In this document: piece after piece, positions 1 through 7,749 of the stretch
Layout: each line of letters opens with the position of its first letter
Numbering within the stretch: the first letter of the stretch is position 1
Assembly (NCBI GenBank): GCA_035636195.1
Contig: DASPZP010000047.1
Coordinates: 1-64,000, forward strand
Direction of reading: 5' to 3'
DNA: 64,000 nucleotides
Origin: Anaeromyxobacter_A sp035636195
GTDB lineage: Bacteria; Myxococcota; Myxococcia; Myxococcales; Anaeromyxobacteraceae
Made by a program: the position numbers and the translations under genes
The notes under the pieces: generated by a model
The model's database searches: none
Told to the model about the DNA's origin: nothing
Seen by the model: only the letters and a program-made list of their open reading frames with translations

Positions 1-255
1 GACGGCCTGCGCCACCGCCCGCTGCACCTCCTCGTCGCTCCGGATGTCGCACTGGATGGCGAGCGCCTTGCCACCGGCCTGCTCCATCTCCTCGGCGGCC
101 GAGCCGATGGTGCCGGGGAGCTTCGGGTTCGGGACCTTCGACTTCGCCGCGATGACCACGTTCGCGCCGTCGCGCGCCGCCCGGAGGCCGATGGCCTTCC
201 CGATCCCACGGCTGGCGCCGGTGATGAAGAGCGTCTTTCCCTGGAGCGTGGCCAT
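1..255 (-). CDS. SDR family oxidoreductase, 5' part only
   Basis: N-terminal 85 residues of a short-chain dehydrogenase/reductase; the rest lies beyond the left edge. The Rossmann cofactor motif TGASRGIGKAIG is at residues ~12-23, followed by a stretch (residues ~37-50, including PKLPGTI) that recalls the HSDL2-like branch of SDR enzymes. The catalytic Tyr-x-x-x-Lys lies in the missing part, so the substrate cannot be judged. The ATG is preceded by GGAGG at good spacing. The gene is divergent from mraZ, with about 250 bp between them. Confidence 0.85.
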   Translation of the reverse strand, partial: MATLQGKTLFITGASRGIGKAIGLRAARDGANVVIAAKSKVPNPKLPGTIGSAAEEMEQAGGKALAIQCDIRSDEEVQRAVAQAV

Positions 256-412
256 CGAGCAGAGACCTCCGTGAGCGTGGTGGAACCGACGGGAGAATCG
301 CTCGGAACCCATCGCCCGGCCACCGGAATCGCGCCGCTCGCCCCCGCTGGCACACCCTGGATCCCCCTGAACGCCCAATCAGATGTAACCCCGCGACTTC
401 CCAGGCGGTGCG

Positions 413-441
413 TTGACAGCACCCGCCGAACCCCGTAGATC
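413..441 (+). promoter_or_regulatory. Candidate sigma70 promoter of the dcw cluster
   Basis: A perfect -35 hexamer TTGACA (413-418) is followed after 17 nt by a weak -10, TAGATC (436-441). It lies 62 bp before the chosen mraZ start and just before the MraZ-box repeats. A longer reading of mraZ from the TTG at 413 would start inside this -35 box. The -10 is poor, so this is inferred from position and spacing. Confidence 0.45.
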
Positions 442-452
442 CGTCCCTGTCG

Positions 453-488
453 GTGGGAAAGAGTGGCAGAAAGCGGATCCAGGCGGGA
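453..488 (+). promoter_or_regulatory. MraZ-box repeat array
   Basis: Four hexamers follow one another with an exact 10-bp period: GTGGGA (453), GTGGCA (463), GCGGAT (473) and GCGGGA (483). MraZ in other bacteria binds closely spaced TGGG-type direct repeats upstream of its own operon. The number, the spacing of one helical turn and the position between promoter and mraZ all fit autoregulation of the dcw cluster. The third copy is degenerate. Confidence 0.7.
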
Positions 489-502
489 CAACGGACCAGG
501 CA

Positions 503-940
503 GTGTTCTACGGGACCTTCAACCACGCGATCGACGCCAAGGGGCGCACCAGCCTCCCGGCCAGGTTCCGCGAGGCGCTGGCGGCCGCGGGCGAGCCGAA
601 GGTCTTCCTCATCCAGGCGGCGGGCATGAAGGCGCTCCGCGCGCTGCCGCTCTCGGAGTGGAAGAAGCTCGAGGAGCGCGTGCTCAAGGTGAGCCCGTTC
701 GACCAGCGCGGGCAGAAGAACATCCTGCGCTACATCTCCAGCGCGCAGGAGATCGACCTCGACGAGCACGGCCGCGTGCTCGTCCCGGCCCAGCTCCGGA
801 GCTACGCCGGGCTGCAGAAGGACGTGGTGTGGACGGGGATGGGCCGCGACATGTGCCTCTGGGACAAGGCGCGGTTCGAGGAGCAGCAGGCGGAGGAGAT
901 GGCGCCGGACGACGCCATCGACTTCTTCCAGGGCGGGTAG
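503..940 (+). CDS. mraZ: Transcriptional regulator MraZ
   Basis: DNA-binding regulator, first gene of the dcw cluster, expected to control its own operon. From the GTG at 503 it is 145 residues, the usual family length, with two SpoVT-AbrB-type halves. The first half begins FYGTFNHAIDAKGRTSLPAR; the second contains EIDLDEHGRVLVPAQLR. A TTG at 413 would add 30 residues that look non-coding and would place promoter and operator repeats inside the gene, so 503 is preferred. The ribosome binding site is weak. The next gene begins 13 bp downstream. Confidence 0.93.
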   Translation: MFYGTFNHAIDAKGRTSLPARFREALAAAGEPKVFLIQAAGMKALRALPLSEWKKLEERVLKVSPFDQRGQKNILRYISSAQEIDLDEHGRVLVPAQLRSYAGLQKDVVWTGMGRDMCLWDKARFEEQQAEEMAPDDAIDFFQGG

Positions 941-953
941 GGGAGGACGAGCC

Positions 954-1256
954 ATGTACGAGGCGCGAGACGAGGACGGCGTCACCATCGTGAGGGGGCT
1001 CGGGGAGCTCGGCCGGGCCGAGCTGGCCGGCATCGCGGCGGTCGCGCAGCGCGCCCGGCGGGAGGGGCGGATGGTGGTGGTGGATCTGAAGCGCGTGACG
1101 CACCTCCATTACGCTGGCGCGGCGCTGCTGAAGGCCATCCCCGGGCTGCGCGCGGCGGGCGCCTCGCGCTACGTGCGCGATCTCGTCCACGCCGGTGGCG
1201 CCGGCGGCTATGTGGAGCTCTACCCCGACGTCGAGGAGGCCGTGCGCGCCGCGTGA
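954..1256 (+). CDS. STAS-domain protein between mraZ and rsmH
   Basis: A 100-residue protein with the alternating strand/helix pattern of a STAS domain (anti-sigma-factor-antagonist fold). A hydrophobic strand (MVVVDLKRVTHLHY) is followed by a helix (AGAALLKAIPGL). In SpoIIAA-type proteins this turn carries the phosphorylated serine; here the residues are His-Tyr-Ala-Gly, so classical phospho-switching is unlikely. AGGGGAGG just before the ATG is a good ribosome binding site. The stop overlaps the rsmH GTG (GTGA), implying coupled translation. Its role in wall synthesis is unknown. Confidence 0.75.
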   Translation: MYEARDEDGVTIVRGLGELGRAELAGIAAVAQRARREGRMVVVDLKRVTHLHYAGAALLKAIPGLRAAGASRYVRDLVHAGGAGGYVELYPDVEEAVRAA

Positions 1257-2185
1257 GCGCCGAGTTCCACCATGAGTCCGTTCTCGCCCGAGAGGTGGTC
1301 CAGCTCCTCGCCCCGTCACCGGGCAAGCTCCTGCTCGACGGGACGCTCGGCGGCGGCGGCCACAGCGAGCTGCTCCTGGCAGCGGGGGCGCGCGTGATCG
1401 GCGTCGACAAGGACCCGCGCGCGCTCGCCGCCGCCTCGGCCCGGCTCGCCCGCTACGGCGAGGCGTTCCGGGCGGTACGGGCCGACTTCCGCGACGCGAA
1501 GAACGTGCTCTCCGCGCTCGGGCTGGCCGGGGTCGATGGGGCGCTCGTCGATCTGGGCGTCTCCTCTCCGCAGCTCGACGACCCGGCGCGCGGGTTCTCG
1601 TTCCGTGAAGCGGGCCCGCTCGACATGCGCATGGGCGAGGAGGGCGAGACGGTGGCCGAGCTCCTCGCCCGCGTCGACGAGCGCGAGCTGGCCCGCATCC
1701 TGGACGAGTACGGCGAGGAGCCCTTCGCCCGGCCGGTGGCGAGGGCCATCAAGCGCGCCGTCGAGGGCGGCGAGGAGCTCGACACCGCCCGCCTGGCCGA
1801 GGTCGTGGCCGGCGCCATCCCGCGCAAGGCCTGGCCCAAGCGCATCCACCCGGCCACCCGCACCTTCCAGGCGCTCCGCATCGCGGTGAACGACGAGCTG
1901 GGAGCGCTCGCGCAGTGGCTCGAGAGCCTGCCGTCGCTGCTCAACCCGGGCGGGCGCGCCGCGACCATCGCCTTCCACTCGCTGGAGGACCGGATGGTGA
2001 AGGAGCGCTTCCGCGCGTTGACGCAGGCGTGCACCTGCCCGCGCGACTTCCCGGTGTGCGCCTGCGGCGCCACGGCCTCCTTCACGCAGGTGACCCGCAA
2101 GGCGGTGCAGGCGGGCGACGACGAGGTGGCGGTGAACCCGCGCGCGCGGAGCGCGCGGCTGCGGGTGGTGGAGCGGCTGCGATGA
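1253..2185 (+). CDS. rsmH: 16S rRNA (cytosine1402-N4)-methyltransferase RsmH
   Basis: S-adenosylmethionine-dependent methylation of C1402 of 16S rRNA. The 310-residue product is full length. It starts with the family-typical HHESVLAREVVQLL-like segment, followed by the SAM-binding loop DGTLGGGGHSELLL (residues ~29-42), GVDKDPRAL, DLGVSSPQLDDPARGFSF and the C-terminal IAFHSLEDRMVKERF. Its GTG start overlaps the STAS gene stop, and its own stop overlaps the ftsL ATG (ATGA). rsmH (mraW) directly upstream of ftsL is the standard dcw order. Confidence 0.97.
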   Translation: MSAEFHHESVLAREVVQLLAPSPGKLLLDGTLGGGGHSELLLAAGARVIGVDKDPRALAAASARLARYGEAFRAVRADFRDAKNVLSALGLAGVDGALVDLGVSSPQLDDPARGFSFREAGPLDMRMGEEGETVAELLARVDERELARILDEYGEEPFARPVARAIKRAVEGGEELDTARLAEVVAGAIPRKAWPKRIHPATRTFQALRIAVNDELGALAQWLESLPSLLNPGGRAATIAFHSLEDRMVKERFRALTQACTCPRDFPVCACGATASFTQVTRKAVQAGDDEVAVNPRARSARLRVVERLR

Positions 2186-2622
2186 GCGACAAGCGGCGGC
2201 GGGGGCCGGTCCTGGTCGTCCTGCGGACGGCGCTGCTCGTGGCGGCGCTCGGGGCGGTGGGCGTGTTCCACGTGTGGTCTCACACGCGGGTGACGAGCGC
2301 CGGTTACCGGCTGGGCGAGCTGCAGCGCGCGCAGGAGGCGCTGCGGGTCGAGCGGAACCGGCTCGAGGTCGAGGTGGCGACGTTGCGCGCGCCGGGGCGG
2401 CTCGAGAGCTACGCCCGCGCGCGCCTGGGAATGGCTCCGCCGGCGCCGGGGACGGTGGTGGCGGGTCGGTGGGTGGCGGCGGCGGGTCGGGTGGGCAGGG
2501 CGGGCGGAGAGGAAAGCCTCGCCCCTGCGCCGGCGGAGCCAGCAGTGCATGAGGTCGGAACCCGCGCGCGCGCGGAGCAGGTCGCGCTCGGCGGGACCTC
2601 GTCGTGGCCGGGGCTGGAGTAG
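2182..2622 (+). CDS. ftsL: Cell division protein FtsL-like
   Basis: Small bitopic membrane protein of the divisome, expected to pair with FtsB and FtsQ and to activate FtsWI. The 146-residue product has a short basic cytoplasmic N-terminus, one membrane helix (about residues 10-30) and a periplasmic coiled coil rich in Leu/Glu/Arg (about 38-75). The tail of about 70 residues is low-complexity and Ala/Gly-rich, longer than usual. FtsL is poorly conserved in sequence, so the call rests on topology and on its place between rsmH and ftsI. The ATG overlaps the rsmH stop. Confidence 0.85.
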   Translation: MSDKRRRGPVLVVLRTALLVAALGAVGVFHVWSHTRVTSAGYRLGELQRAQEALRVERNRLEVEVATLRAPGRLESYARARLGMAPPAPGTVVAGRWVAAAGRVGRAGGEESLAPAPAEPAVHEVGTRARAEQVALGGTSSWPGLE

Positions 2623-2646
2623 GCCTCTCCGGGGAAGGGCGGGAGC

Positions 2647-4710
2647 ATGCGAACCGGCAGCGAGCCGGCCCAGACTCGCTGGATCGCGGCGCGCATCGCG
2701 TTCGTGGCGCTCTTGCTCGCGGCCGGGTTCGTGGCTGTCTCCGCGCAGGCGGTGAAGCTCCGGGTCGTGCAGGGGGCGCAGCTCACCCGCCATGGCGACG
2801 ATCAGTGGCGGCGCTTCGTCGAGCTCCGGCCGCGGCGTGGGCCCATCACCGACCGGAACGGCCAGACGCTGGCGGCCTCGGCGGATGCCCCATCGGTGGC
2901 GGCGAGCCCCCACGCGCTGTCGCAGCTCTCGCGCCGGGAGCTCTCCCGCCTGGCCCGCGCGCTCGCGGTGGACGCCGGCCAGCTGGAGAAGAAGGCGCAG
3001 CGCCCGACGAAGTTCGTCTGGCTGAAGCGCCGGGTGTCGCCGGAGGAGGCGAAGGCGGTGCAGGCGCTCGACCTCGAGGGCGTCGGCCTCTTCCAGGAGC
3101 CGCGCCGCTACTACCCGGCGAAGAGCCTGGCCGCGCAGCTGGTGGGCCTCGTCGGCGACGACGGCGACGGGCTGGAGGGGATCGAGAAGGCCTACGAGGA
3201 TGCCCTGCAGGGCGACGGCGCCCGGGTCGCCTCGGTGCGCGACGCGCGCGGACGGGCCGTGCTGGACGAGGCGCCCGCGCCCGAGGCGCTCCTGGCGGGG
3301 GCGAAGGTCGAGCTCGCCATCGACGCGAACCTGCAGCACGCTGCGGAGCACGCCCTCGGCAAGGCGGTGGCGCAGGCACACGCCGCGGCCGGGATGCTCG
3401 TCGCGATCGACCCACGCACCGGCGAGGTGCTGGTGCTCGCCAACGCCCCCACCTTCGATCCGAACCTGCGCCAGAAGGGCATCCTGCGAAACAAGGCGGT
3501 GCTCGACACCTACGAGCCCGGCTCGACCTTCAAGATCTTCACCGTGGCCGGGGCGCTCGACGCGGGCGCCCTCCGCGCCGGCGACGCCATCGACTGCGAG
3601 CAGGGCTCGTACCGGATCGGCGGCCACGTCATCCACGACCACAAGGCCCTCGGCTGGGCTGGGCCATCCCGCATCGTGGCCATGAGCTCCAACATCGGCG
3701 CGGCCAAGATCGGCGCGCGGCTCGGGCGCGAGCGGCTGCAGAAGACGCTGCTCGGGTTCGGCTTCGGCGCCCGGACCGGCACCGAGGTCGGCGGCGAGCC
3801 GAAGGGCGCGGTCCCCTACCCCCAGGCCGAGATCGCGCTCGCCACCATGAGCTTCGGGCAGGGCGTGGCGGCGACGCCCCTCCAGATCACGAACGCGGTG
3901 GCGGCCATCGCCAACGGCGGAACGCTCATGAAGCCGATCCTGGTGCGGAAGGTGGTGGACACCGCCAGCGGCGCGGTCCTGTCCCGCAGCGACCCCACCC
4001 CGCTCCGCCGCGCGGTCTCGCGCGAGTCGGCCGCGCAGCTCACGCGCTGGCTGGAGGGGGTGGTGCGCGATCCGGACGGGACCGGCAAGCGGGCCCGGCT
4101 GGAGGGCTGGCGGGTGGCCGGCAAGACCGGCACCGCCCAGAAGGCCGATCCCGTCACACGGCGCTACTCGGTCGACAAGCGCTTCAGCTCGTTCGTCGGC
4201 TTCGCGCCGGCCGAGGCCCCCCGCATCGCAGTCGGCGTCTTCATCGACGAGCCGCGCGGCGAGGTGTACGGCGGGGAGGTGGCGGCGCCGGTGTTTCGCG
4301 ATCTCGTCGAGCATGCCATGAAGTCGATGGGGGTGCCGCCGTCCGAGGTCGACGCATCGCCGGCGCTGGCGAGCGCGGGCGCAGCCCCCTCACCCCCGCC
4401 CTCACCCCTGGCGGGAGGCAAGCCTCCCTTTCCCCCGCCGGGGGAGAGGGAGAACGGGGCGACCGCGGCCGACGAGCCGGCGCCGCTCCCGGCCATCGAG
4501 GAGGCCGCCCTGCGGTCGGATGATGGCACCGTGGCCGTCCCCGCGCTCTCCGGGCTGGCCGCCCGCGCCGCGCTCCGCAAGCTGGAGGAGCTCGAGCTGC
4601 TCGGCGAGGTGAGCGGCTCCGGCCGCGTGACCGGACAGTCGCCTCGCCCTGGCCAGGTGGTGGAGCGGGGAGCGCGCGTGCGCGTCGTACTCGCCCCCCC
4701 GCGCTCCTAG
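2647..4710 (+). CDS. ftsI: Division-specific transpeptidase FtsI (PBP3) with PASTA domain
   Basis: Class B penicillin-binding protein that cross-links septal peptidoglycan with FtsW. The 687 residues comprise an N-terminal membrane helix (~14-34), a PBP dimer domain and a transpeptidase domain with catalytic STFK (293-296), SSN (347-349) and KTG (493-495). A C-terminal PASTA-like domain (~629-684) follows. Between the transpeptidase and PASTA domains, residues ~581-604 are Pro/Gly-rich and encoded by a palindromic repeat that also occurs in murF (see the separate repeat entry). Most of the extra length comes from this linker and the PASTA domain. Confidence 0.96.
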   Translation: MRTGSEPAQTRWIAARIAFVALLLAAGFVAVSAQAVKLRVVQGAQLTRHGDDQWRRFVELRPRRGPITDRNGQTLAASADAPSVAASPHALSQLSRRELSRLARALAVDAGQLEKKAQRPTKFVWLKRRVSPEEAKAVQALDLEGVGLFQEPRRYYPAKSLAAQLVGLVGDDGDGLEGIEKAYEDALQGDGARVASVRDARGRAVLDEAPAPEALLAGAKVELAIDANLQHAAEHALGKAVAQAHAAAGMLVAIDPRTGEVLVLANAPTFDPNLRQKGILRNKAVLDTYEPGSTFKIFTVAGALDAGALRAGDAIDCEQGSYRIGGHVIHDHKALGWAGPSRIVAMSSNIGAAKIGARLGRERLQKTLLGFGFGARTGTEVGGEPKGAVPYPQAEIALATMSFGQGVAATPLQITNAVAAIANGGTLMKPILVRKVVDTASGAVLSRSDPTPLRRAVSRESAAQLTRWLEGVVRDPDGTGKRARLEGWRVAGKTGTAQKADPVTRRYSVDKRFSSFVGFAPAEAPRIAVGVFIDEPRGEVYGGEVAAPVFRDLVEHAMKSMGVPPSEVDASPALASAGAAPSPPPSPLAGGKPPFPPPGERENGATAADEPAPLPAIEEAALRSDDGTVAVPALSGLAARAALRKLEELELLGEVSGSGRVTGQSPRPGQVVERGARVRVVLAPPRS
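4386..4455. repeat. Palindromic repeat inside ftsI
   Basis: A CT-rich leader is followed by the palindrome GGGAGGCAAGCCTCCC (4413-4428) and then a second imperfect hairpin, CCCTTTCCCCC against GGGGGAGAGGG (4426-4450). The same arrangement, with the palindrome duplicated, occurs inside murF at 6470-6568. The copy is read in frame and encodes a Pro/Gly-rich linker between the FtsI transpeptidase and PASTA domains. Confidence 0.85.
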
Positions 4711-4738
4711 CTCTAGGATGGGCGCACGAAAGGTCGAG

Positions 4739-6238
4739 ATGCGCCTGTCGAAGGTGATCGAGGGGACCGGGGCCACCGGAGCGGCGGGGAGTGACCCCGA
4801 GATCGCGCTCGTCACCGGCGACTCGCGCGCGGTCGTGCCGGGCGCGCTCTTCTTCGCGCTCCCCGGCGCGAAGCAGGACGGCCACGCCTTCGCCGCCGAG
4901 GCCGCGCGGCGCGGCGCGGCGGCGGTGGTGGCGGAGCGCGAGGTCGAGTGCGCGCCGGCGCTCGCCCTGCGCGCGCCCTCCGCCCGCCGCGCGATGGCCG
5001 TGGCGGCCATGAACTTCCACGGCCGCCCCGCCGAGGCCATGACGCTCGTCGGCGTCACCGGCACGAACGGGAAGACCACCGTCGCCTATCTCGTCGAGGC
5101 CTGCGCGCGCGAGGCAGGGCTCCTCACCGCGATGCTGGGGACCGTGACCCACCGCTGGCCGGGCGGCGGCCGCCCCGCGAGCCACACCACCCCGGAGTCG
5201 ACCGAGGTCGCTGCGACGCTCGCCACCGCCCGGGAGGCTGGAGCGCGGCTGGCAGTGCTGGAGGTCTCCTCGCACGCGCTCGCCCAGGAGCGCGCCGCCG
5301 GCCTCGTCTTCCACGCCGCCGGGTTCACGAACCTGACCCGCGATCACCTCGACTATCACCGCGACATGGAGTCGTACTATCAGGCGAAGCGGCGGCTGTT
5401 CGTGGAGCACCTGCGGCCGGGCGGCACGGCGGTGCTGAACGCGGACGACCGCTCCGGCGCCCGCCTCGCGGAGGAGCTCGCCGCGGCCGGCGGCGCGACC
5501 GTGTGGCGCTACGGGGTCTCCGCCGGCCACCTCACCGCGCACGGAGCGCGCTTCGGCCTCGAGGGCATCGCGGTCCGCCTCGAGACGCCCGCCGGCCCGC
5601 TCGACCTGCGCTCGCCGCTCGTCGGCGCGCACAACCTCGAGAACCTGCTCTGCGCGGCTGGCCTGGCGCTCGCGGCCGGCCTGCCGCTCGAGGCGGTGGG
5701 CCGCGCCCTCGCCGCATGCCCTGGCGCGCCCGGCCGGCTCGAGCGGGTCACCGGCCGCGGCGTCTCCGCCTTCGTCGACTACGCCCACACCGACGACGCG
5801 CTCGCGCGCGCGCTCGCCGCGCTCGCCGCGCTCGGACCCCGCCGCCTGGCGGTCGTGTTCGGCTGCGGTGGCGATCGCGACCGTGGCAAGCGGCCGCTCA
5901 TGGGCGAGGTCGCGGCGCGCGGCGCCGACCTGGTCGTCGCCACGAGCGACAACCCGCGCACCGAGCGCCCGGAGGACATCCTCTCCGAGATCGTGCCCGG
6001 GCTGGAGCGCGCCGGCGCGCGCCGGCTCTCCCGGGACGAGGCGCGCGCGGGAGCGCGCGGCTACGCGGTGGTGCCGGATCGCCGCGAGGCGATCGCGCTC
6101 GCCCTCTCGGCGGCGCAGGCCGGCGACGCCGTGCTCATCGCCGGCAAGGGCCACGAGGACTACCAGATCGTGGGCGCCGAGCGGCGCCCCTTCGACGACC
6201 GCGAGGAGGCGCGCCGCGCGCTCGGCGCCACACCATGA
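4739..6238 (+). CDS. murE: UDP-MurNAc-L-Ala-D-Glu:meso-diaminopimelate ligase MurE
   Basis: Cytoplasmic ATP-dependent addition of the third stem-peptide residue. From the ATG at 4739 (preceded by AAGG) the protein is 499 residues and begins MRLSKVIEG, like other MurE. An ATG at 4718 would add seven residues. The P-loop GVTGTNGKTT is at residues ~105-114. The motif DNPR (in ATSDNPRTERPED) is the signature for meso-diaminopimelate rather than lysine, so the wall should be of the Gram-negative DAP type. The stop overlaps the murF start (ATGA). Confidence 0.96.
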   Translation: MRLSKVIEGTGATGAAGSDPEIALVTGDSRAVVPGALFFALPGAKQDGHAFAAEAARRGAAAVVAEREVECAPALALRAPSARRAMAVAAMNFHGRPAEAMTLVGVTGTNGKTTVAYLVEACAREAGLLTAMLGTVTHRWPGGGRPASHTTPESTEVAATLATAREAGARLAVLEVSSHALAQERAAGLVFHAAGFTNLTRDHLDYHRDMESYYQAKRRLFVEHLRPGGTAVLNADDRSGARLAEELAAAGGATVWRYGVSAGHLTAHGARFGLEGIAVRLETPAGPLDLRSPLVGAHNLENLLCAAGLALAAGLPLEAVGRALAACPGAPGRLERVTGRGVSAFVDYAHTDDALARALAALAALGPRRLAVVFGCGGDRDRGKRPLMGEVAARGADLVVATSDNPRTERPEDILSEIVPGLERAGARRLSRDEARAGARGYAVVPDRREAIALALSAAQAGDAVLIAGKGHEDYQIVGAERRPFDDREEARRALGATP

Positions 6239-7743
6239 ACGGACCCCGCTTCACCCGCTACGAGCTCGCCTCGGCCGCCGGAGGCCGCTGGATCGGGACC
6301 CCGCCGCCCCACGTGGAGGGCGTCTCGACCGACACCCGCCAGCCCGCGCCCGGGAGCTGCTTCGTGGCGCTCGTCGGCGAGCGCTTCGACGCGCACGGCT
6401 TCCTCGCGCAGGCGCAGGCTGCCGGCGCCGCCTGCGCGATGGTGAACGAGAGCTGGGCGCAGAGGACCACCCCCTCACCCCTGCCCTCACCCCTGTCGGG
6501 AGGCAAGCCTCCCTTACCCCTGGCGGGAGGCAAGCCTCCCTTTCCCCCCGCGGGGGACAGGGAGAACGCGTTGCCCCTGCTGGCGGTCCGCGACACGCTC
6601 CAGGCGCTCGGGATGCTGGCGCGCTTCCACCGCCGCCGGTTCGCCATCCCGGTGGTCGGCGTCACCGGGTCGAACGGCAAGACCACCACCCGCGAGATGG
6701 TGGGCCTCATCCTGCGCACCCGCGGCCCCGCGCTGAAGACCGAGGGGAACCTCAACAACGAGGTGGGCGTGCCGCTCACGCTGCTCGGGCTCCGCCCCGA
6801 GCACCAGCGCGCCGTGATCGAGCTGGGGATGAACCACCCCGGGGAGATCGCCCGGCTGGCGGAGCTGGCCGAGCCGCAGGTGGGGGTCGTCACCATGGCC
6901 GGCGCGGGGCACGTCGAGCACTTCGGCGGCGAGGTCGACGGCGTCGCCGACGCCAAGGCCGAGCTCTACTTCGCGCTCCCGAGGAGCGGGATCGCGGTCG
7001 CGAACGCGGACGACCCCCGCATGCTGCGGCGCGCCCAGGCCTCCGGGCGCGCCCTGCTCACCTTCGCCCTCGGCCGCGGCCAGAAGGGCGACGTGCTCGT
7101 CCTCGAGGTGCTGGAGCACGGCCCGGCCGGCCTGCGCTTCACGCTCGGGCTCGGCCAGAAGGAGGTGGAGGTCCGGCTGCCGCTCGTCGGGCTCCACAAC
7201 GCCGCCAACGCCGCCGCAGCCGCAGCCGCAGCCATGGCGCTCGGCTTCTCCGACAAGGAGATCGCGCAGGGCCTCGCACAGGTGCAGCCGGTCGGCCGGC
7301 GCCTGCGCGTCGAGGCGCTCCCCTCCGGCGTGACGCTCGTCGACGACTGCTACAACGCCAACCCGGCCTCGATGGCGGCCGCGCTCGCCACCCTCGGCAC
7401 GCTCGCCGCCCAGGGCGGCCGCGCGGTGGCGGTGCTGGGCGACATGCTCGAGCTCGGGCCGCTGGAGGACGAGGCGCACCGCGCGCTGGGCGAGGCGTCG
7501 GCCGGCGTGGTGGCGCACCTGGCCGCCTTCGGGCCGCGCTCGCGCCGCACCGCCGAGGCGGCCCGCGCCGCCGGCCTCGGCGACGTCTTCCACACCGAGG
7601 ACCTCACCGCGCTCGTCCGCCACCTGCAGGAGCGGCTCGCCCCGGGCGACGTCGTCCTCGTGAAGGGCAGCCGCGCCAACCACCTCGAGCGGCTGGTCCA
7701 GGCGCTCGGCTCCACCTCCACGCAGCCCGGCGACGCGCACTAG
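6235..7743 (+). CDS. murF: UDP-MurNAc-tripeptide:D-Ala-D-Ala ligase MurF, with repeat-encoded insert
   Basis: Adds D-Ala-D-Ala to the UDP-MurNAc-tripeptide in the cytoplasm. The 502 residues include the P-loop GVTGSNGKTTT (~142-152), the central Mur ligase domain and the C-terminal domain starting near VDDCYNANPASM. Residues ~79-113, in the N-terminal domain between CAMVNESWAQ and LLAVRDTLQALG, are Pro/Gly/Lys-rich and absent from ordinary MurF. They are encoded by a duplicated palindromic repeat. The frame is kept, so the enzyme is probably functional with an extra surface loop. Confidence 0.95.
   Translation: MNGPRFTRYELASAAGGRWIGTPPPHVEGVSTDTRQPAPGSCFVALVGERFDAHGFLAQAQAAGAACAMVNESWAQRTTPSPLPSPLSGGKPPLPLAGGKPPFPPAGDRENALPLLAVRDTLQALGMLARFHRRRFAIPVVGVTGSNGKTTTREMVGLILRTRGPALKTEGNLNNEVGVPLTLLGLRPEHQRAVIELGMNHPGEIARLAELAEPQVGVVTMAGAGHVEHFGGEVDGVADAKAELYFALPRSGIAVANADDPRMLRRAQASGRALLTFALGRGQKGDVLVLEVLEHGPAGLRFTLGLGQKEVEVRLPLVGLHNAANAAAAAAAAMALGFSDKEIAQGLAQVQPVGRRLRVEALPSGVTLVDDCYNANPASMAAALATLGTLAAQGGRAVAVLGDMLELGPLEDEAHRALGEASAGVVAHLAAFGPRSRRTAEAARAAGLGDVFHTEDLTALVRHLQERLAPGDVVLVKGSRANHLERLVQALGSTSTQPGDAH
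6470..6568. repeat. Duplicated palindromic repeat inside murF
   Basis: The palindrome GGGAGGCAAGCCTCCC occurs twice, at 6498-6513 and 6525-6540, 27 bp apart. It is flanked by the same CT-rich leader and G-rich tail as the ftsI copy. The 27-bp period is a multiple of three, so the duplication preserves the murF reading frame. Confidence 0.88.
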
Positions 7744-7749
7744 CCCAAG

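Noticed and set aside
413..502. Longer mraZ reading from a TTG at 413
   Set aside because: It would run through the -35 element and the four MraZ boxes, and its residues do not fit the family N-terminus.
1453..4314. Very long reading frames antisense to dcw genes, and similar ones elsewhere
   Set aside because: Arg/Gly/His-rich composition from GC-biased third positions of the real genes; they lack family motifs and sit opposite well-supported genes.
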